Source: Candidatus Zixiibacteriota bacterium
GTDB taxonomy: Bacteria; Zixibacteria; MSB-5A5; GN15; FEB-12
NCBI GenBank assembly: GCA_024280215.1
Contig: JAJRQO010000030.1
Coordinates: 25,711-89,710, forward strand
Length of the DNA stretch: 64,000 nucleotides
Reading direction: 5' to 3'
Both the position numbers and the translations under genes were made by a program. Below, one piece after another: positions 45,672 to 55,325 of this stretch (position 1 is the first letter of the stretch; each line of letters starts with the position of its first letter). The notes below the pieces were generated by a model that was given only the letters and a program-made list of their open reading frames with translations, was not told where the DNA came from and ran no database searches.

Positions 45672-47111
45672 ATGGCGTTTGATATGATCGAAGCGATGCA
45701 AATGATCGCTCGAGAAAAAAACATCGAGTTTGACGCCGTGCTGGAAACCCTGCAGGCTTCTCTTTTAGCAGCTGCTAAAAAGAAATATACCTTTACAGAT
45801 AATATCAGCTTCAAATTCGACCGCAAAACTAACGAACTACTTATGCTGGCAACTAGAAAAGTTGTTGATACTGTTGAAGATAGTACTATTGAGATATCTT
45901 TGACAGAAGCAAAAGAAATCGACCCCGAAGCACAAATTGATGATGAGCTGGATGAGTACATCGACTATGAAACTGAATTTGGTCGTAATGCTGTTTTGAC
46001 TGCCAAGCAAATTCTTATTCAAAAAGTTCGTGAAGCAGAAAGAGATCGTATCTACGATGAATATATTGATCGTGTTGGTACTCTTGTCTCTGGTGTTGTT
46101 CAACAAATTGACAAAGGAAATGTCATTGTAAACCTTGGTCGTGGAGAAGGTGTCTTAGACACTAAGCAACAAATTCCAAGAGAACGGTTCCGTCAAGGTG
46201 ACCGTGTGCGGGCTTATATATTAGACGTGCAACGCTCTGTTAAAGGACCTCAGGTTTTATTGTCACGTGTGAGTAATGAATTCCTTCGAGCATTGTTTGA
46301 GCTTGAAGTACCTGAAATATATGAACGTGTGATTGAAATTAAGTCTATCGCTCGTGAACCAGGTGAAAGAGCGAAAATTGCTGTCTATTCCTCCGATGAT
46401 CGTATAGACCCTGTTGGTGCCTGTGTTGGTATCAAGGGTGTCCGAGTACAGTCTATTGTAAGAGAATTAAATAACGAACGTATAGATATCGTACCATTTT
46501 CCTCTGCTGCTGAAATGTTTGTTTCAAGAGCGTTAGCTCCAGCAAAAGTTGTTAATGTAGATGTGTTTGAAGATGAGAAAAAAATGACTGTCGCTGTTGA
46601 AGATGAAAAACTTTCATTAGCAATTGGTAAAAATGGTCAAAATGCCAGACTGGCATCCAAACTTACTGGATGGAAAGTCAATATTATGTCTGAGACCGAT
46701 TACAATGAAAGTAAACGGATGGAAGCTGAAATGTTGGTTCCTGTCGGTCAGCTTGATGGTGTTGGTGGCAAAATGGAAGAACGTTTAGCTGATGCTGATA
46801 TCGGTTCTGTTCAAAGATTGGCTAATACATCGGTTGAGGTTCTCACAAGGATTGATGGGCTTGGTGTTAAAACTGCTGAATCATTGCTTGAAAAAGCTAA
46901 AGAGTTTGTTGCTAAATTGGAAAAAGAATTTCAGAAAAAACTTAAAGCAAAAGCAAAAGAAGATGCTAAAGCGAAGAAAAAAGCTGATGAATCTTCACCA
47001 GCTGAAGATCTATTTGAGGATGACTCTGAGTTTGTTACAGAAGAAGATGATGTCTTGGAAGTATCTGCTCCAAGTTTAGATGCGGACGATGATGATGAGG
47101 ACATTGCTTAA
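45672..47111 (+). CDS. nusA: Transcription termination/antitermination protein NusA
   Basis: A 479-residue RNA polymerase-binding factor. It has an N-terminal domain (residues 1 to about 130), S1 domain (about 135-200, GVVQQIDKGNVIVNLGRGEGVL) and two KH domains (VGACVGIKGVRVQSIVREL, LAIGKNGQNARLASKLTGW). A helix-hairpin-helix C-terminal repeat (about 360-410, LDGVGGKMEERL, IDGLGVKTAESLLEKA) follows, then a lysine/alanine and acidic tail. It lies 14 bases after rimP and shares its leader. Confidence 0.96.
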   Translation: MAFDMIEAMQMIAREKNIEFDAVLETLQASLLAAAKKKYTFTDNISFKFDRKTNELLMLATRKVVDTVEDSTIEISLTEAKEIDPEAQIDDELDEYIDYETEFGRNAVLTAKQILIQKVREAERDRIYDEYIDRVGTLVSGVVQQIDKGNVIVNLGRGEGVLDTKQQIPRERFRQGDRVRAYILDVQRSVKGPQVLLSRVSNEFLRALFELEVPEIYERVIEIKSIAREPGERAKIAVYSSDDRIDPVGACVGIKGVRVQSIVRELNNERIDIVPFSSAAEMFVSRALAPAKVVNVDVFEDEKKMTVAVEDEKLSLAIGKNGQNARLASKLTGWKVNIMSETDYNESKRMEAEMLVPVGQLDGVGGKMEERLADADIGSVQRLANTSVEVLTRIDGLGVKTAESLLEKAKEFVAKLEKEFQKKLKAKAKEDAKAKKKADESSPAEDLFEDDSEFVTEEDDVLEVSAPSLDADDDDEDIA

Positions 47112-47146
47112 GTTGAAACTTGAGTATGGAGAGGTTGTATATATAA

Positions 47147-49354
47147 ATGCCTAAAGTAAGAATATACGAATTAGCAAAAAAATATAAAATTTCATCTAAT
47201 GCTTTAATTACTATCTTGAAAGAATTGAAATTTGAACCAAAGTCTCATATGTCAGTAGCAACTGATGATATGATTACTGCCGTTACAAAAAAATTCGCTG
47301 AAGGTAAAAAAGAAGCTAAGAAAGAGATGGAACACAAAGAGCAAATCAAAGCGGCTGTTGAACGTAAAACTTCCGTTGGGAAGGTTTCTACGACACCAGG
47401 GTCTGAAGTCGAAACTATTATCAAAAAAATTGATAAAAAGCTGAAAAAGAAAGAACGTAGAAAAAAGAAAATTCTCAATGTTGTTGATAAACAAGCTGTC
47501 GCCAAAACTTTTAAATCTACGATGGCTAATCTTGGCTCTGGTAAATCAAAAAAGAAATATAAAAAATCATCAGGCGAAGACGAAGGTGTTGATTTAGGTA
47601 ATCCAAATCTTATTGAAGTTAATGAATTTATGTCTGTCGCTGAACTTGCTAAAGTAATAGATGTTAAACCGACTGAAATTATTACGAAATTGTTTGAACT
47701 TGGTGTAATGGCTACTATCAATCAAAGACTTGATATGGCGTCGATTGAAACTATTGCCGATGAATATGGCAAAGAAGTAACCCTTATTGCCGAAATTGGT
47801 GAAGATGTTTTACAAGATGAAAATGTAGACCACTTAATCAAAAGAGCTCCAGTTGTGACTGTCATGGGGCATGTTGATCACGGGAAAACATCACTGCTTG
47901 ACTTTGTTAGAAGTGCAAATGTTGTCGAAGGTGAAGCTGGTGCAATTACTCAGCATATTGGAGCCTATGATGTTGAATGCCAAGGAGAAAAAATTACATT
48001 CTTAGATACTCCTGGTCATGAAGCATTTACTGCTATGAGAGCAAGGGGAGCACAGATTACTGACATCGTAGTTCTCGTTGTTGCTGCGGACGATGGTGTA
48101 AGACCTCAAACGATTGAAGCTATTGATCATGCAAAGGCAGCCGAAGTCCCAATTGTTGTTGCAATAAATAAAATTGATAAACCGAATGCGAATCCTGACT
48201 CTATAAGAAATGAATTGTCTAACCACAATCTTCTCTCTGAAGAGTGGGGTGGTAAAACTATCATGGTTGAAATTTCTGCCAAACATGGAGACAATGTCGA
48301 CAAACTTCTTGAGATGATTCTTCTCCAAGCTGAAATGCTTGATCTTATGGCTGATCCTCAAATTCGGGCTCAAGGTGTTGTCATTGATGCACGACTTGAA
48401 AAAGGTCGTGGTCCTGTTGTTACTGTATTAGTTCAAAAAGGAACTTGCAAAGTTGGTGATTCAGTTGTTGCTGGTGTTCAAAAAGGTCGTATTAGAACTA
48501 TCACTGATGATAAAAGTAAAACAATGCCAAATATCGGGCCATCTATGCCAGCACAAATTACTGGTTTAGGTGGAGTTCCACAAGCTGGTGATTCTTTCAT
48601 GGCTTGTGTCAATGATCAGGAAGCAAAAGAAATCTCTGGTAAACGTGCGATTATTAAACGTGGACAGGATGCTCGTAATAATCTTGGTGGTATTACCCTT
48701 GATCAAATCTTTGAGAGAATCAAAGATGGGCAAATCAAAGATCTTAGACTTATCATCAAAGGTGATGTTGATGGTTCTGTTGAAGTGCTATCTGATACAC
48801 TTGGTAAAATTCAAACTGACGAAGTCAAAACATCTATTATCAGACAATCTGTTGGTGCTATTTCTGAATCCGATGTTATCTTAGCATCCGCATCAGGAGC
48901 ATTTATTATCGGCTTCCATGTTTCTATCGATAGCAGAGCAAGAGAGCTTGCTAAGCAAGAAAAAGTTGATATCCGTTTATATGATATTATTTATGAAGCT
49001 GAAGATGATGTCAAAAAAGCTCTCGAAGGAATGCTATCTCCTGAAATTTCAGAACGATTTGTTGGTGAAGCAGAAGTTCGTGACACATTTAAGGTTCCCA
49101 AAATTGGCTCAATTGCTGGCTCTTATGTTAAAACTGGAAGATTCAAACGTTCAGATAAAGTAAAGCTTTCAAGAGGTGGCAAAATTATTTATACAGGAAC
49201 TTTGAATTCGCTTCGTCGTTTTAAAGATGACGTAAAAGAAGTCAAAGAAGGTTTTGAATGTGGTATCGGGCTTGAAAATTATAATGATATAAAAGTTGGC
49301 GATTTAATTGAAGCATACGAAATTGTTGAAACTGCCAGAAAATTGGAAGTCTAA
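47147..49354 (+). CDS. infB: Translation initiation factor IF-2
   Basis: This 735-residue GTPase brings fMet-tRNA to the 30S subunit. It has an N-terminal IF2_N helix domain (VRIYELAKKYKISSNALI), a basic linker (KKKERRKKK), a second IF2_N segment (about 160) and the G domain with GHVDHGKT (about residue 241), DTPGHEAF (about 286) and NKIDK (about 340). Domains II to IV follow. The N-terminal linker is shorter than in many Gram-negative species. Confidence 0.96.
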   Translation: MPKVRIYELAKKYKISSNALITILKELKFEPKSHMSVATDDMITAVTKKFAEGKKEAKKEMEHKEQIKAAVERKTSVGKVSTTPGSEVETIIKKIDKKLKKKERRKKKILNVVDKQAVAKTFKSTMANLGSGKSKKKYKKSSGEDEGVDLGNPNLIEVNEFMSVAELAKVIDVKPTEIITKLFELGVMATINQRLDMASIETIADEYGKEVTLIAEIGEDVLQDENVDHLIKRAPVVTVMGHVDHGKTSLLDFVRSANVVEGEAGAITQHIGAYDVECQGEKITFLDTPGHEAFTAMRARGAQITDIVVLVVAADDGVRPQTIEAIDHAKAAEVPIVVAINKIDKPNANPDSIRNELSNHNLLSEEWGGKTIMVEISAKHGDNVDKLLEMILLQAEMLDLMADPQIRAQGVVIDARLEKGRGPVVTVLVQKGTCKVGDSVVAGVQKGRIRTITDDKSKTMPNIGPSMPAQITGLGGVPQAGDSFMACVNDQEAKEISGKRAIIKRGQDARNNLGGITLDQIFERIKDGQIKDLRLIIKGDVDGSVEVLSDTLGKIQTDEVKTSIIRQSVGAISESDVILASASGAFIIGFHVSIDSRARELAKQEKVDIRLYDIIYEAEDDVKKALEGMLSPEISERFVGEAEVRDTFKVPKIGSIAGSYVKTGRFKRSDKVKLSRGGKIIYTGTLNSLRRFKDDVKEVKEGFECGIGLENYNDIKVGDLIEAYEIVETARKLEV

Positions 49355-49358
49355 ATAA

Positions 49359-49640
49359 TTGATAATTGTTATCGCACGAGTCGAATTGTCGCTTACTGGT
49401 GTTAACTCTCTTAAGGAGAAAAGAAATATATTAAAATCGCTTATAGCACGACTTAAAAATAAATTTAATATTTCAATCGCAGAAATCGATGATAATGATG
49501 TCTTAAGAAAGACAACTATCGGTGCTGCGATTGTGTCGAATAAAAGCAGTTTTGGTAATCAAGTAATTGCGAAGATGATTGACGAAATCAGGAGTAGACC
49601 TGAACTAATGTTACTTGATTATAAAACAGAAGAATATTAA
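49359..49640 (+). CDS. DUF503 family protein (YlxP-like)
   Basis: A 93-residue protein with the family pattern: ARVELSLTGVNSLKEKRNILKSLIARLKNKFNISIAEI, then a strand pair, then a helix. It starts at TTG, four bases after infB, with no better ATG. DUF503 genes usually lie between infB and rbfA, as here. A role in ribosome biogenesis is assumed from context; the biochemical function is not established to my knowledge. Confidence 0.85.
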   Translation: MIIVIARVELSLTGVNSLKEKRNILKSLIARLKNKFNISIAEIDDNDVLRKTTIGAAIVSNKSSFGNQVIAKMIDEIRSRPELMLLDYKTEEY

Positions 49641-49647
49641 AAAGAGT

Positions 49648-50004
49648 ATGAGACAATTTAAAAGATCAAATAGATTAGGTGAACAAATTTTAAGAGATAT
49701 TTCTCAAATATTCTTATTAGACTTTAGTATGAAATCACCTGACTTGGTGACATTTACTCATGTAAAACTCACCGATGATTTACGATATGCAACTATCTAT
49801 TATTCCTGCTTAGGAAATGAAGATAAACAAAAAGCAGTCGTAGAATATTTGCAAAGAGAGAAAAAACAAATTCGTCATGCGGTAGGAAAAAATTTACATA
49901 CGAGATTCATTCCTGAATTTACATTTAAATTTGATCCTTCAATTGCGGAAGGTATTAAAATAGAAAAATTATTAAATGAAGTCAAAATTGATACAGATGA
50001 ATAA
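49648..50004 (+). CDS. rbfA: Ribosome-binding factor A
   Basis: A 118-residue KH-fold protein that helps mature the 16S rRNA 5' end. It has RSNRLGEQILRDISQIFLLDF, VKLTDDLRYATIYYSCLG, and IRHAVGKNLHTRFIPEFTFKFD with the characteristic late 'RxxPxLxFxxD' pattern. ATG 49648 is preferred to an in-frame TTG at 49615 that lies inside the previous gene. The stop overlaps the start of the DHH gene. Confidence 0.92.
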   Translation: MRQFKRSNRLGEQILRDISQIFLLDFSMKSPDLVTFTHVKLTDDLRYATIYYSCLGNEDKQKAVVEYLQREKKQIRHAVGKNLHTRFIPEFTFKFDPSIAEGIKIEKLLNEVKIDTDE

Positions 50005-50998
50005 ACAGATATTTAATCAAGCAAATCCTCCTGCCGAAGAACTAAAAGCAATTATTGACAATGCTGTAAATCTGTTGGTTGTTTCGCACATAGACCCAGA
50101 TGGTGATGCCTTAGGCTCTCAGTTGGCATTTGCACAATATCTGAAGGACTGTGGGAAAAGTGTCACGCTTGTACGGCATGGTGATATTCCTGAAAAGTAT
50201 CATTTTCTTCCAGAAGTTTTAGATATTCCTCATTTTGATACTTTACCAAATAATTCTACTTTTGACACTGTGATTGCTTTAGAATGCCCCGAATTTAAAC
50301 GAATCGGTCAAGCAAGCTGTTGGATCAATGATGAAACCACAGTTGTAAATATCGATCACCATCGTGATAATGTTTTAGAGGCGGTCTATAATTGGGTAAA
50401 TATAAAAGCATCATCTGTTGGTGAAATGATTTTTGAGTATTTCGAAGCAATCAACTATGTCGTTGAATTACCTGTCGCAATATGTCTATATACTGCAATT
50501 TTAACCGACACCGGTCGATTTAGGTACAACGTCACATCTCAGCGAACACATGAAATTGCTGGTGAATTAGTTGCTATTGGTGTTGTGTCTCAGGAAGTTT
50601 GTGATACTATTTATTTTAATAACATGCCAACTACTGTTTCACTTTTAGGAAAAGTTTTACATGATATAGAATTTTATCACAATGGCAAACTTTGTGTACT
50701 AACCCTTACAAAAGAGATGTATGAAAAAGCTGGTGCTCAGTCATCTGAATCTGATGGAATTGTTGACTATACTTTGTATAGTAAAGGTGTTGAAGTTGGT
50801 TTACTTGTAAAAGAATTTACCGATTCAAAAACTAAAGTGTCTATGCGTTCAAGGGATGCGATAAATGTTTCTGCTATAGCAAATAAATTTAACGGTGGTG
50901 GTCATTACAATGCTTCGGGGTGTCTTATTGAAAAACCACTTAGTGAATCAAAGGCACTGCTTATTGAAACTTTTAAAGAGGTTTTCAATGATGGTTAA
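49997..50998 (+). CDS. DHH/DHHA1 phosphoesterase, NrnA-like
   Basis: A 333-residue protein with the four DHH metal motifs: VVSHIDPDGDALGSQ (about residue 31), LECPEF, VNIDHHRDN (about 118) and TDTGRFRY (about 173). The C-terminal DHHA1 has FNGGGHYNASG (about 297). NrnA-type enzymes degrade oligoribonucleotides (nanoRNA) and 3'-phosphoadenosine 5'-phosphate. An rbfA-nrnA-truB order is common. ATG 49997 overlaps the rbfA stop; the end overlaps truB. Confidence 0.9.
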   Translation: MNKQIFNQANPPAEELKAIIDNAVNLLVVSHIDPDGDALGSQLAFAQYLKDCGKSVTLVRHGDIPEKYHFLPEVLDIPHFDTLPNNSTFDTVIALECPEFKRIGQASCWINDETTVVNIDHHRDNVLEAVYNWVNIKASSVGEMIFEYFEAINYVVELPVAICLYTAILTDTGRFRYNVTSQRTHEIAGELVAIGVVSQEVCDTIYFNNMPTTVSLLGKVLHDIEFYHNGKLCVLTLTKEMYEKAGAQSSESDGIVDYTLYSKGVEVGLLVKEFTDSKTKVSMRSRDAINVSAIANKFNGGGHYNASGCLIEKPLSESKALLIETFKEVFNDG

Positions 50999-51941
50999 GC
51001 GTCCAGACCAACATAACGCAATTCTTTTAGTTGATAAAGAGATTGGGATGACTTCGCATGATGTCGTTGCCAAACTTCGCCGTATTATAAACCAGAAAAA
51101 GATTGGTCATACTGGTACTCTTGACAAAGCAGCTTCTGGTCTTTTAGCAATTTGCCTTGGTAAACTTACAAAAACAGCACAGTTTATTTCTGATTGTGAT
51201 AAAGAGTATATTGCTGAAATCAAAATCGGTAGAATCTCAAAAACTTATGATGCTGAAGGTGTAGATTTTGAAATAGCTGAAAAAGATTATAGTACAATAA
51301 CTCTTGAAAACATCAATGACGTGCTTGCTTCTTTTGTTGGAGAGATTGTCCAACAAGTTCCTGCTTATTCCGCGGTTCATGTCGATGGACAACGTTTGTA
51401 TAAGTTAGCAAATAAAGGTGTTGAGGTAGAGCTTCCCAAAAGAAATATAAGTATCTACTCTATTGAATTGATTGACTATAACGAGAATACATTCAACATC
51501 AAAGTCGCATGTTCAAAAGGAACTTATATACGATCGCTTGCTCATGATATCGGACAACAACTCGGATGTGGTGCCTATTTATCGAATCTAAGACGAACTT
51601 TAGTTGGAAACTTGTCTGTAGAAAAAGCACTTAAACTTTCTGATATTGAAAATTCTATCTCAGATGATACTTTCAACGAACTTCTGATTCAATTCAAAGA
51701 AGTCGTCAGTTATGCAACCTGTGTTATTAATGATGAGTATGTAGAATCTGTGTATAACGGTAAAGAAATAATAAAAGAATATATTGAAAATATTTATGAC
51801 TCATATGAGTCAGGTGATAAAGTAGCAATTAAAGATGGAATCGGTAATGTTTTAGCTGTCTGCAAAGCAGAAGTAGCCTCAAACCTTATTGATACAACAA
51901 ACGACCAAAAACTTTTTAGTTATATACGAGTGTTAAATTGA
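50988..51941 (+). CDS. truB: tRNA pseudouridine-55 synthase
   Basis: It makes the universal pseudouridine 55 of the tRNA T-loop. The 317-residue protein has ILLVDKEIGMTSHDVV, the catalytic aspartate in GHTGTLDKAASGLL (about residue 45), QQVPAYSAVHVDGQRLYKLA, CSKGTYIRSLAHDIG (about 180) and LRRTLVG. Tandem ATGs at 50988 and 50991 follow GAGG 50978-50981; either could be used. It overlaps the DHH gene and the TTG start of ribF. Confidence 0.94.
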   Translation: MMVKRPDQHNAILLVDKEIGMTSHDVVAKLRRIINQKKIGHTGTLDKAASGLLAICLGKLTKTAQFISDCDKEYIAEIKIGRISKTYDAEGVDFEIAEKDYSTITLENINDVLASFVGEIVQQVPAYSAVHVDGQRLYKLANKGVEVELPKRNISIYSIELIDYNENTFNIKVACSKGTYIRSLAHDIGQQLGCGAYLSNLRRTLVGNLSVEKALKLSDIENSISDDTFNELLIQFKEVVSYATCVINDEYVESVYNGKEIIKEYIENIYDSYESGDKVAIKDGIGNVLAVCKAEVASNLIDTTNDQKLFSYIRVLN

Positions 51942-52921
51942 GTGTAAATTTTATTAGAGGAATTGAAAATTATCCTGTGAACAAAGACCGACAAACGATA
52001 GTTACGATCGGTACCTATGATGGTATTCATCTCGGTCATCAGGAAATTTTGAAATTGGTTATGAGTGAAAGTAAAAAATCAGGCTGCGAAGCAGCGCTGG
52101 TGACGTTTCATCCTCATCCCAAAGTTTTGGTTGCTCCCGAACATATTCCACTATTATTAACTTCACTTGAAGAAAAAACAAAATTTATTCCTGATTTTTT
52201 TGACGGAAATGTTTTGATTATGAACTTCTCTGAGGAATTGCAGTCGCTAACTGCATCAGAGTTTGTACAATCTATCATAGTTGAAAAATTAAAAGCAAAA
52301 AAACTTATTGTTGGGTATGATCATGCCTTCGGTAAAGATCGTTCGGGGAATATTGATGAACTAAAAAGATTAGGTGAAAAGTTCAAGTTTGATGTTGAGG
52401 TTGTTGGTCCTGTACACTATAAGGAAAAAGCAGTTTCATCATCTCGTATTAGAAAAGCTATCTTAAAAAATGATTATCAAGAAGCTTTGAAAATGCTTGG
52501 ACACCATTACGCTATCTATGGGAAAGTTGAACGTGGTTTAGGACTCGGAAGAAAACTTGGGTATCCGACTGCAAATGTGTGTTATAGCATGAGAAAACTT
52601 TTACCTGTTGAAGGCGTATACGCCTGTTGGGCAGAAATTGGCGATGAAGTAAAAAACGGTATGATGTTTATTGGGAAAAATCATTTTAATCCACAACAAC
52701 GGATTACTGTTGAAGCGAATCTTTTTGACTTTGACAAAGACATTTATGATCAGGACATTATTGTATATCCTACTCATTTTGTCCGTGAAAACAGAAAATT
52801 TGAATCTACTGATTTGTTAGTCGAGCAGATAAAAAAAGACAAATTAAATGTAATGAATATACTTAAACAGGAGAAAGAAAATGACGATGAACAAAGAGCA
52901 AAAAGCTCAACTCATCAATGA
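51938..52921 (+). CDS. ribF: Bifunctional riboflavin kinase/FMN adenylyltransferase
   Basis: It makes FMN and FAD. The 327-residue protein has an N-terminal adenylyltransferase with TIGTYDGIHLGHQ (about residue 25), FHPHP, VGYDHAFGKDRSG and SSSRIRKAI. The C-terminal kinase has RGLGLGRKLGYPTANV (about 198), the GVYACWAEIG strand and FDFDKDIYDQ. It starts at TTG, overlapping the truB stop. Its last 41 bases overlap rpsO, so the RibF tail and the S15 start are read in different frames of the same DNA. Confidence 0.93.
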   Translation: MSVNFIRGIENYPVNKDRQTIVTIGTYDGIHLGHQEILKLVMSESKKSGCEAALVTFHPHPKVLVAPEHIPLLLTSLEEKTKFIPDFFDGNVLIMNFSEELQSLTASEFVQSIIVEKLKAKKLIVGYDHAFGKDRSGNIDELKRLGEKFKFDVEVVGPVHYKEKAVSSSRIRKAILKNDYQEALKMLGHHYAIYGKVERGLGLGRKLGYPTANVCYSMRKLLPVEGVYACWAEIGDEVKNGMMFIGKNHFNPQQRITVEANLFDFDKDIYDQDIIVYPTHFVRENRKFESTDLLVEQIKKDKLNVMNILKQEKENDDEQRAKSSTHQ

Positions 52922-53150
52922 ATATCGTTTGCATGAAACAGATACTGGCTCACCTGAAGTCCAGGTCTCAATCATAACAAACCGTATCAACTATTTAACA
53001 GATCATATGAAGATGCATACAAAAGATTTCCATACTCGTTTGGGACTTTTGAAACTTGTAGGAAAAAGACGTCGTTTATTGGATTATTTGAAATCCAGAG
53101 ATTTAGACAGTTACCGTCAACTCATTAAAAAATTAGGTATCCGTCGCTAA
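52881..53150 (+). CDS. rpsO: 30S ribosomal protein S15
   Basis: An 89-residue protein of canonical length with LHETDTGSPEVQV, the LTDHMKMHTKDFHTRLGLLKLVGKRRRLLDYL helix pair that binds 16S rRNA, and a terminal KLGIRR. AGGAG at 52869-52873, seven bases before ATG 52881, lies within ribF. An in-frame ATG at 52887 is an alternative start. rpsO-pnp is a classic pair. Confidence 0.95.
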   Translation: MTMNKEQKAQLINEYRLHETDTGSPEVQVSIITNRINYLTDHMKMHTKDFHTRLGLLKLVGKRRRLLDYLKSRDLDSYRQLIKKLGIRR

Positions 53151-53171
53151 GGGAATAGGAAGAAAAAAAAT

Positions 53172-55325
53172 ATGTCTCACAAAGTAGAATTTGAACTTGG
53201 CGGTCGCCAAATGATTATCGAAACCGGTAAAATTGCTAAACAAGCAAATGGTGCCGTTGTTGTTCAATATGGTGACTCTATGGTCATCAGCACAATATGT
53301 GCACAAAAAGAACCAAAACCAGGATTTGACTTTTTCCCATTAACTGTTGAATACCGTGAAAAATCTTACGCTGCTGGTAAAATCCCTGGTGGATTTTTCA
53401 AAAGAGAAGCTCGTCCTTCGGAAAAAGAAATTCTCTCTTGCAGAATTATTGATAGAACTATAAGACCTCTTTTCCCATCTGATTTTAAAGCAGAAACTCA
53501 AGTTGTTAACTTCGTTGTTTCACACGATTTATTAAATGATACCGATATTATCGCACTCAATGCTACATCTGCTGCTATCGCAGTCTCTGATGTTCCAGTT
53601 GAAAAAACTATTGCTGGTGTTCGGGTTGGTCGTCTCGATGGTCAATTTATTATCAATCCAACTTTTGAAGAAATGGATGAATGCGAACTTTCAATTACTA
53701 TTTCTGGTTCTATGGATGCTATCACAATGGTTGAAGGTGGCGGTTATGAAATCCCAGAATCTGAATTAGTTGACGCTTTATTATTCGGTCATGAACATAT
53801 CAAAACTATCATTGGTAAAATTGAAGAACTGAAAGCTCAATGTGGTAAAGATAAATTTGAATATGTTCCAGTGTTTATCGAAGATACTCTTATTGCTAAA
53901 GTAACTGAGATGGTCGGTAATAAACTGAATGAATTTAATAAGATTGCTGTTAAAGAAGATCGCAATGCTGCTAAAAAAGAAATGACTACTGAAATTGTTG
54001 ATGCTCTTGCTGAAGAGTTTGAAGGATCTAAAAATGATGTCAAAACAGTCATCCATGATCTTGATTCTGAATCTATGCGTCGTATGATTTTAGATACAAA
54101 AACACGTATTGATGGTCGTGGTCCTGATGATGTTCGTCAGATCACTTGCGACACAACATTTTTACCAAGAGCTCATGGTTCTTCTGTCTTCACAAGAGGT
54201 CAGACGCAAGCATTAGTTGCTGTAACACTCGGTACAAAAATGGATCAACAACGTTTAGACGAACTTGAAGGTGAGTCTACAAAAAGCTACATGCTCCATT
54301 ATAACTTCCCACCATTCTGTGTTGGTGAAGCTCGCCCAATGCGTGGTACTTCACGTCGTGAAGTCGGTCATGGTGCCTTAGCTGAACGTGCTTTGTTTCC
54401 AGTTATTCCAGCCGAAGGCTCTTTCCCTTATACCGTCCGTATCGTTTCTGATATTATGGAATCAAATGGTTCCTCATCAATGGCATCAGTTTGTGGTGGC
54501 TCACTTGCTCTTATGGATGCTGGTGTTCCAATCAAATCTGCTGTTGCTGGTATCGCAATGGGACTTATCAAAGAAGATGACAATGTTGTTATCTTAACTG
54601 ATATCTTAGGTGATGAAGATCATTTCGGTGATATGGATTTCAAGGTAACTGGTACTTCAGAAGGTGTGACTGCTATCCAAATGGATATCAAAATCACTGG
54701 CTTATCTGTTGACATTATGCGTGAAGCACTTGATAATGCAAGAAAAGCACGTTTACATATTCTCGGTTGTATGAACTCAGAACTTACTTCTCATCGTGAC
54801 CAACTCTCTGAGTATGCTCCACGAATTATCACTATCCAAATTCCACAATCCAAAATTGGTGATGTGATTGGACCTGGTGGTAAAATTATCAGAGCAATCA
54901 TTGAAGAAACTGGTGCGAAAATTGACATCTCAGATGATGGTACAGTTCTTATCGCATCTGTTGGTGGTGAAGCTGGACAAATGGCAAAAGAACGTGTTGA
55001 AGCGTTAGTCGAAGAACCAGAACTCGGTCGGACATACAATGGTATCGTTCGTCGTATTGCTGACTTTGGTGCTTTTGTCGAACTCTTCCCAGGTACTGAT
55101 GGCTTAGTTCATATCTCAGAACTTGATGTTAATCGTGTTGAAAAAGTCGAAGATGTTTGTAAAGAAGGTGACCGTCTTGAAGTTAAAGTTATCAATATTG
55201 ATGGTGATGGCAAAGTTCGCTTATCTCGCAAATATGTCTTAACTGGTGAAGAAGTTCCTGAAGGTGGTGCTGGTAACGGTCGCCCATCTGGTGGCTCAAA
55301 ACGCCCACAAAGACCTCGGAGATAA
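53172..55325 (+). CDS. pnp: Polyribonucleotide nucleotidyltransferase (PNPase)
   Basis: This phosphorolytic 3'-5' exoribonuclease of the degradosome has 717 residues: a first RNase PH domain, a helical linker (about 240-310), and a catalytic second RNase PH domain (PRAHGSSVFTRGQTQALV, GTSRREVGHGALAERAL, DILGDEDHFGDMDFKV). A KH domain (PQSKIGDVIGPGGKIIR, about 563) and an S1 domain (GIVRRIADFGAFVEL, about 628) follow, then a short Gly/Arg tail. The M16 gene follows directly. Confidence 0.97.
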   Translation: MSHKVEFELGGRQMIIETGKIAKQANGAVVVQYGDSMVISTICAQKEPKPGFDFFPLTVEYREKSYAAGKIPGGFFKREARPSEKEILSCRIIDRTIRPLFPSDFKAETQVVNFVVSHDLLNDTDIIALNATSAAIAVSDVPVEKTIAGVRVGRLDGQFIINPTFEEMDECELSITISGSMDAITMVEGGGYEIPESELVDALLFGHEHIKTIIGKIEELKAQCGKDKFEYVPVFIEDTLIAKVTEMVGNKLNEFNKIAVKEDRNAAKKEMTTEIVDALAEEFEGSKNDVKTVIHDLDSESMRRMILDTKTRIDGRGPDDVRQITCDTTFLPRAHGSSVFTRGQTQALVAVTLGTKMDQQRLDELEGESTKSYMLHYNFPPFCVGEARPMRGTSRREVGHGALAERALFPVIPAEGSFPYTVRIVSDIMESNGSSSMASVCGGSLALMDAGVPIKSAVAGIAMGLIKEDDNVVILTDILGDEDHFGDMDFKVTGTSEGVTAIQMDIKITGLSVDIMREALDNARKARLHILGCMNSELTSHRDQLSEYAPRIITIQIPQSKIGDVIGPGGKIIRAIIEETGAKIDISDDGTVLIASVGGEAGQMAKERVEALVEEPELGRTYNGIVRRIADFGAFVELFPGTDGLVHISELDVNRVEKVEDVCKEGDRLEVKVINIDGDGKVRLSRKYVLTGEEVPEGGAGNGRPSGGSKRPQRPRR

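Noticed and set aside
45623..45961. Open frame opposite the start of nusA
   Set aside because: Serine-rich product typical of antisense reading, spans the rimP-nusA junction without its own signals.
47245..47721. Long open frame on the minus strand opposite infB
   Set aside because: It mirrors the lysine-rich infB linker, has a low-complexity Phe/Ser/Leu product and no ribosome site.
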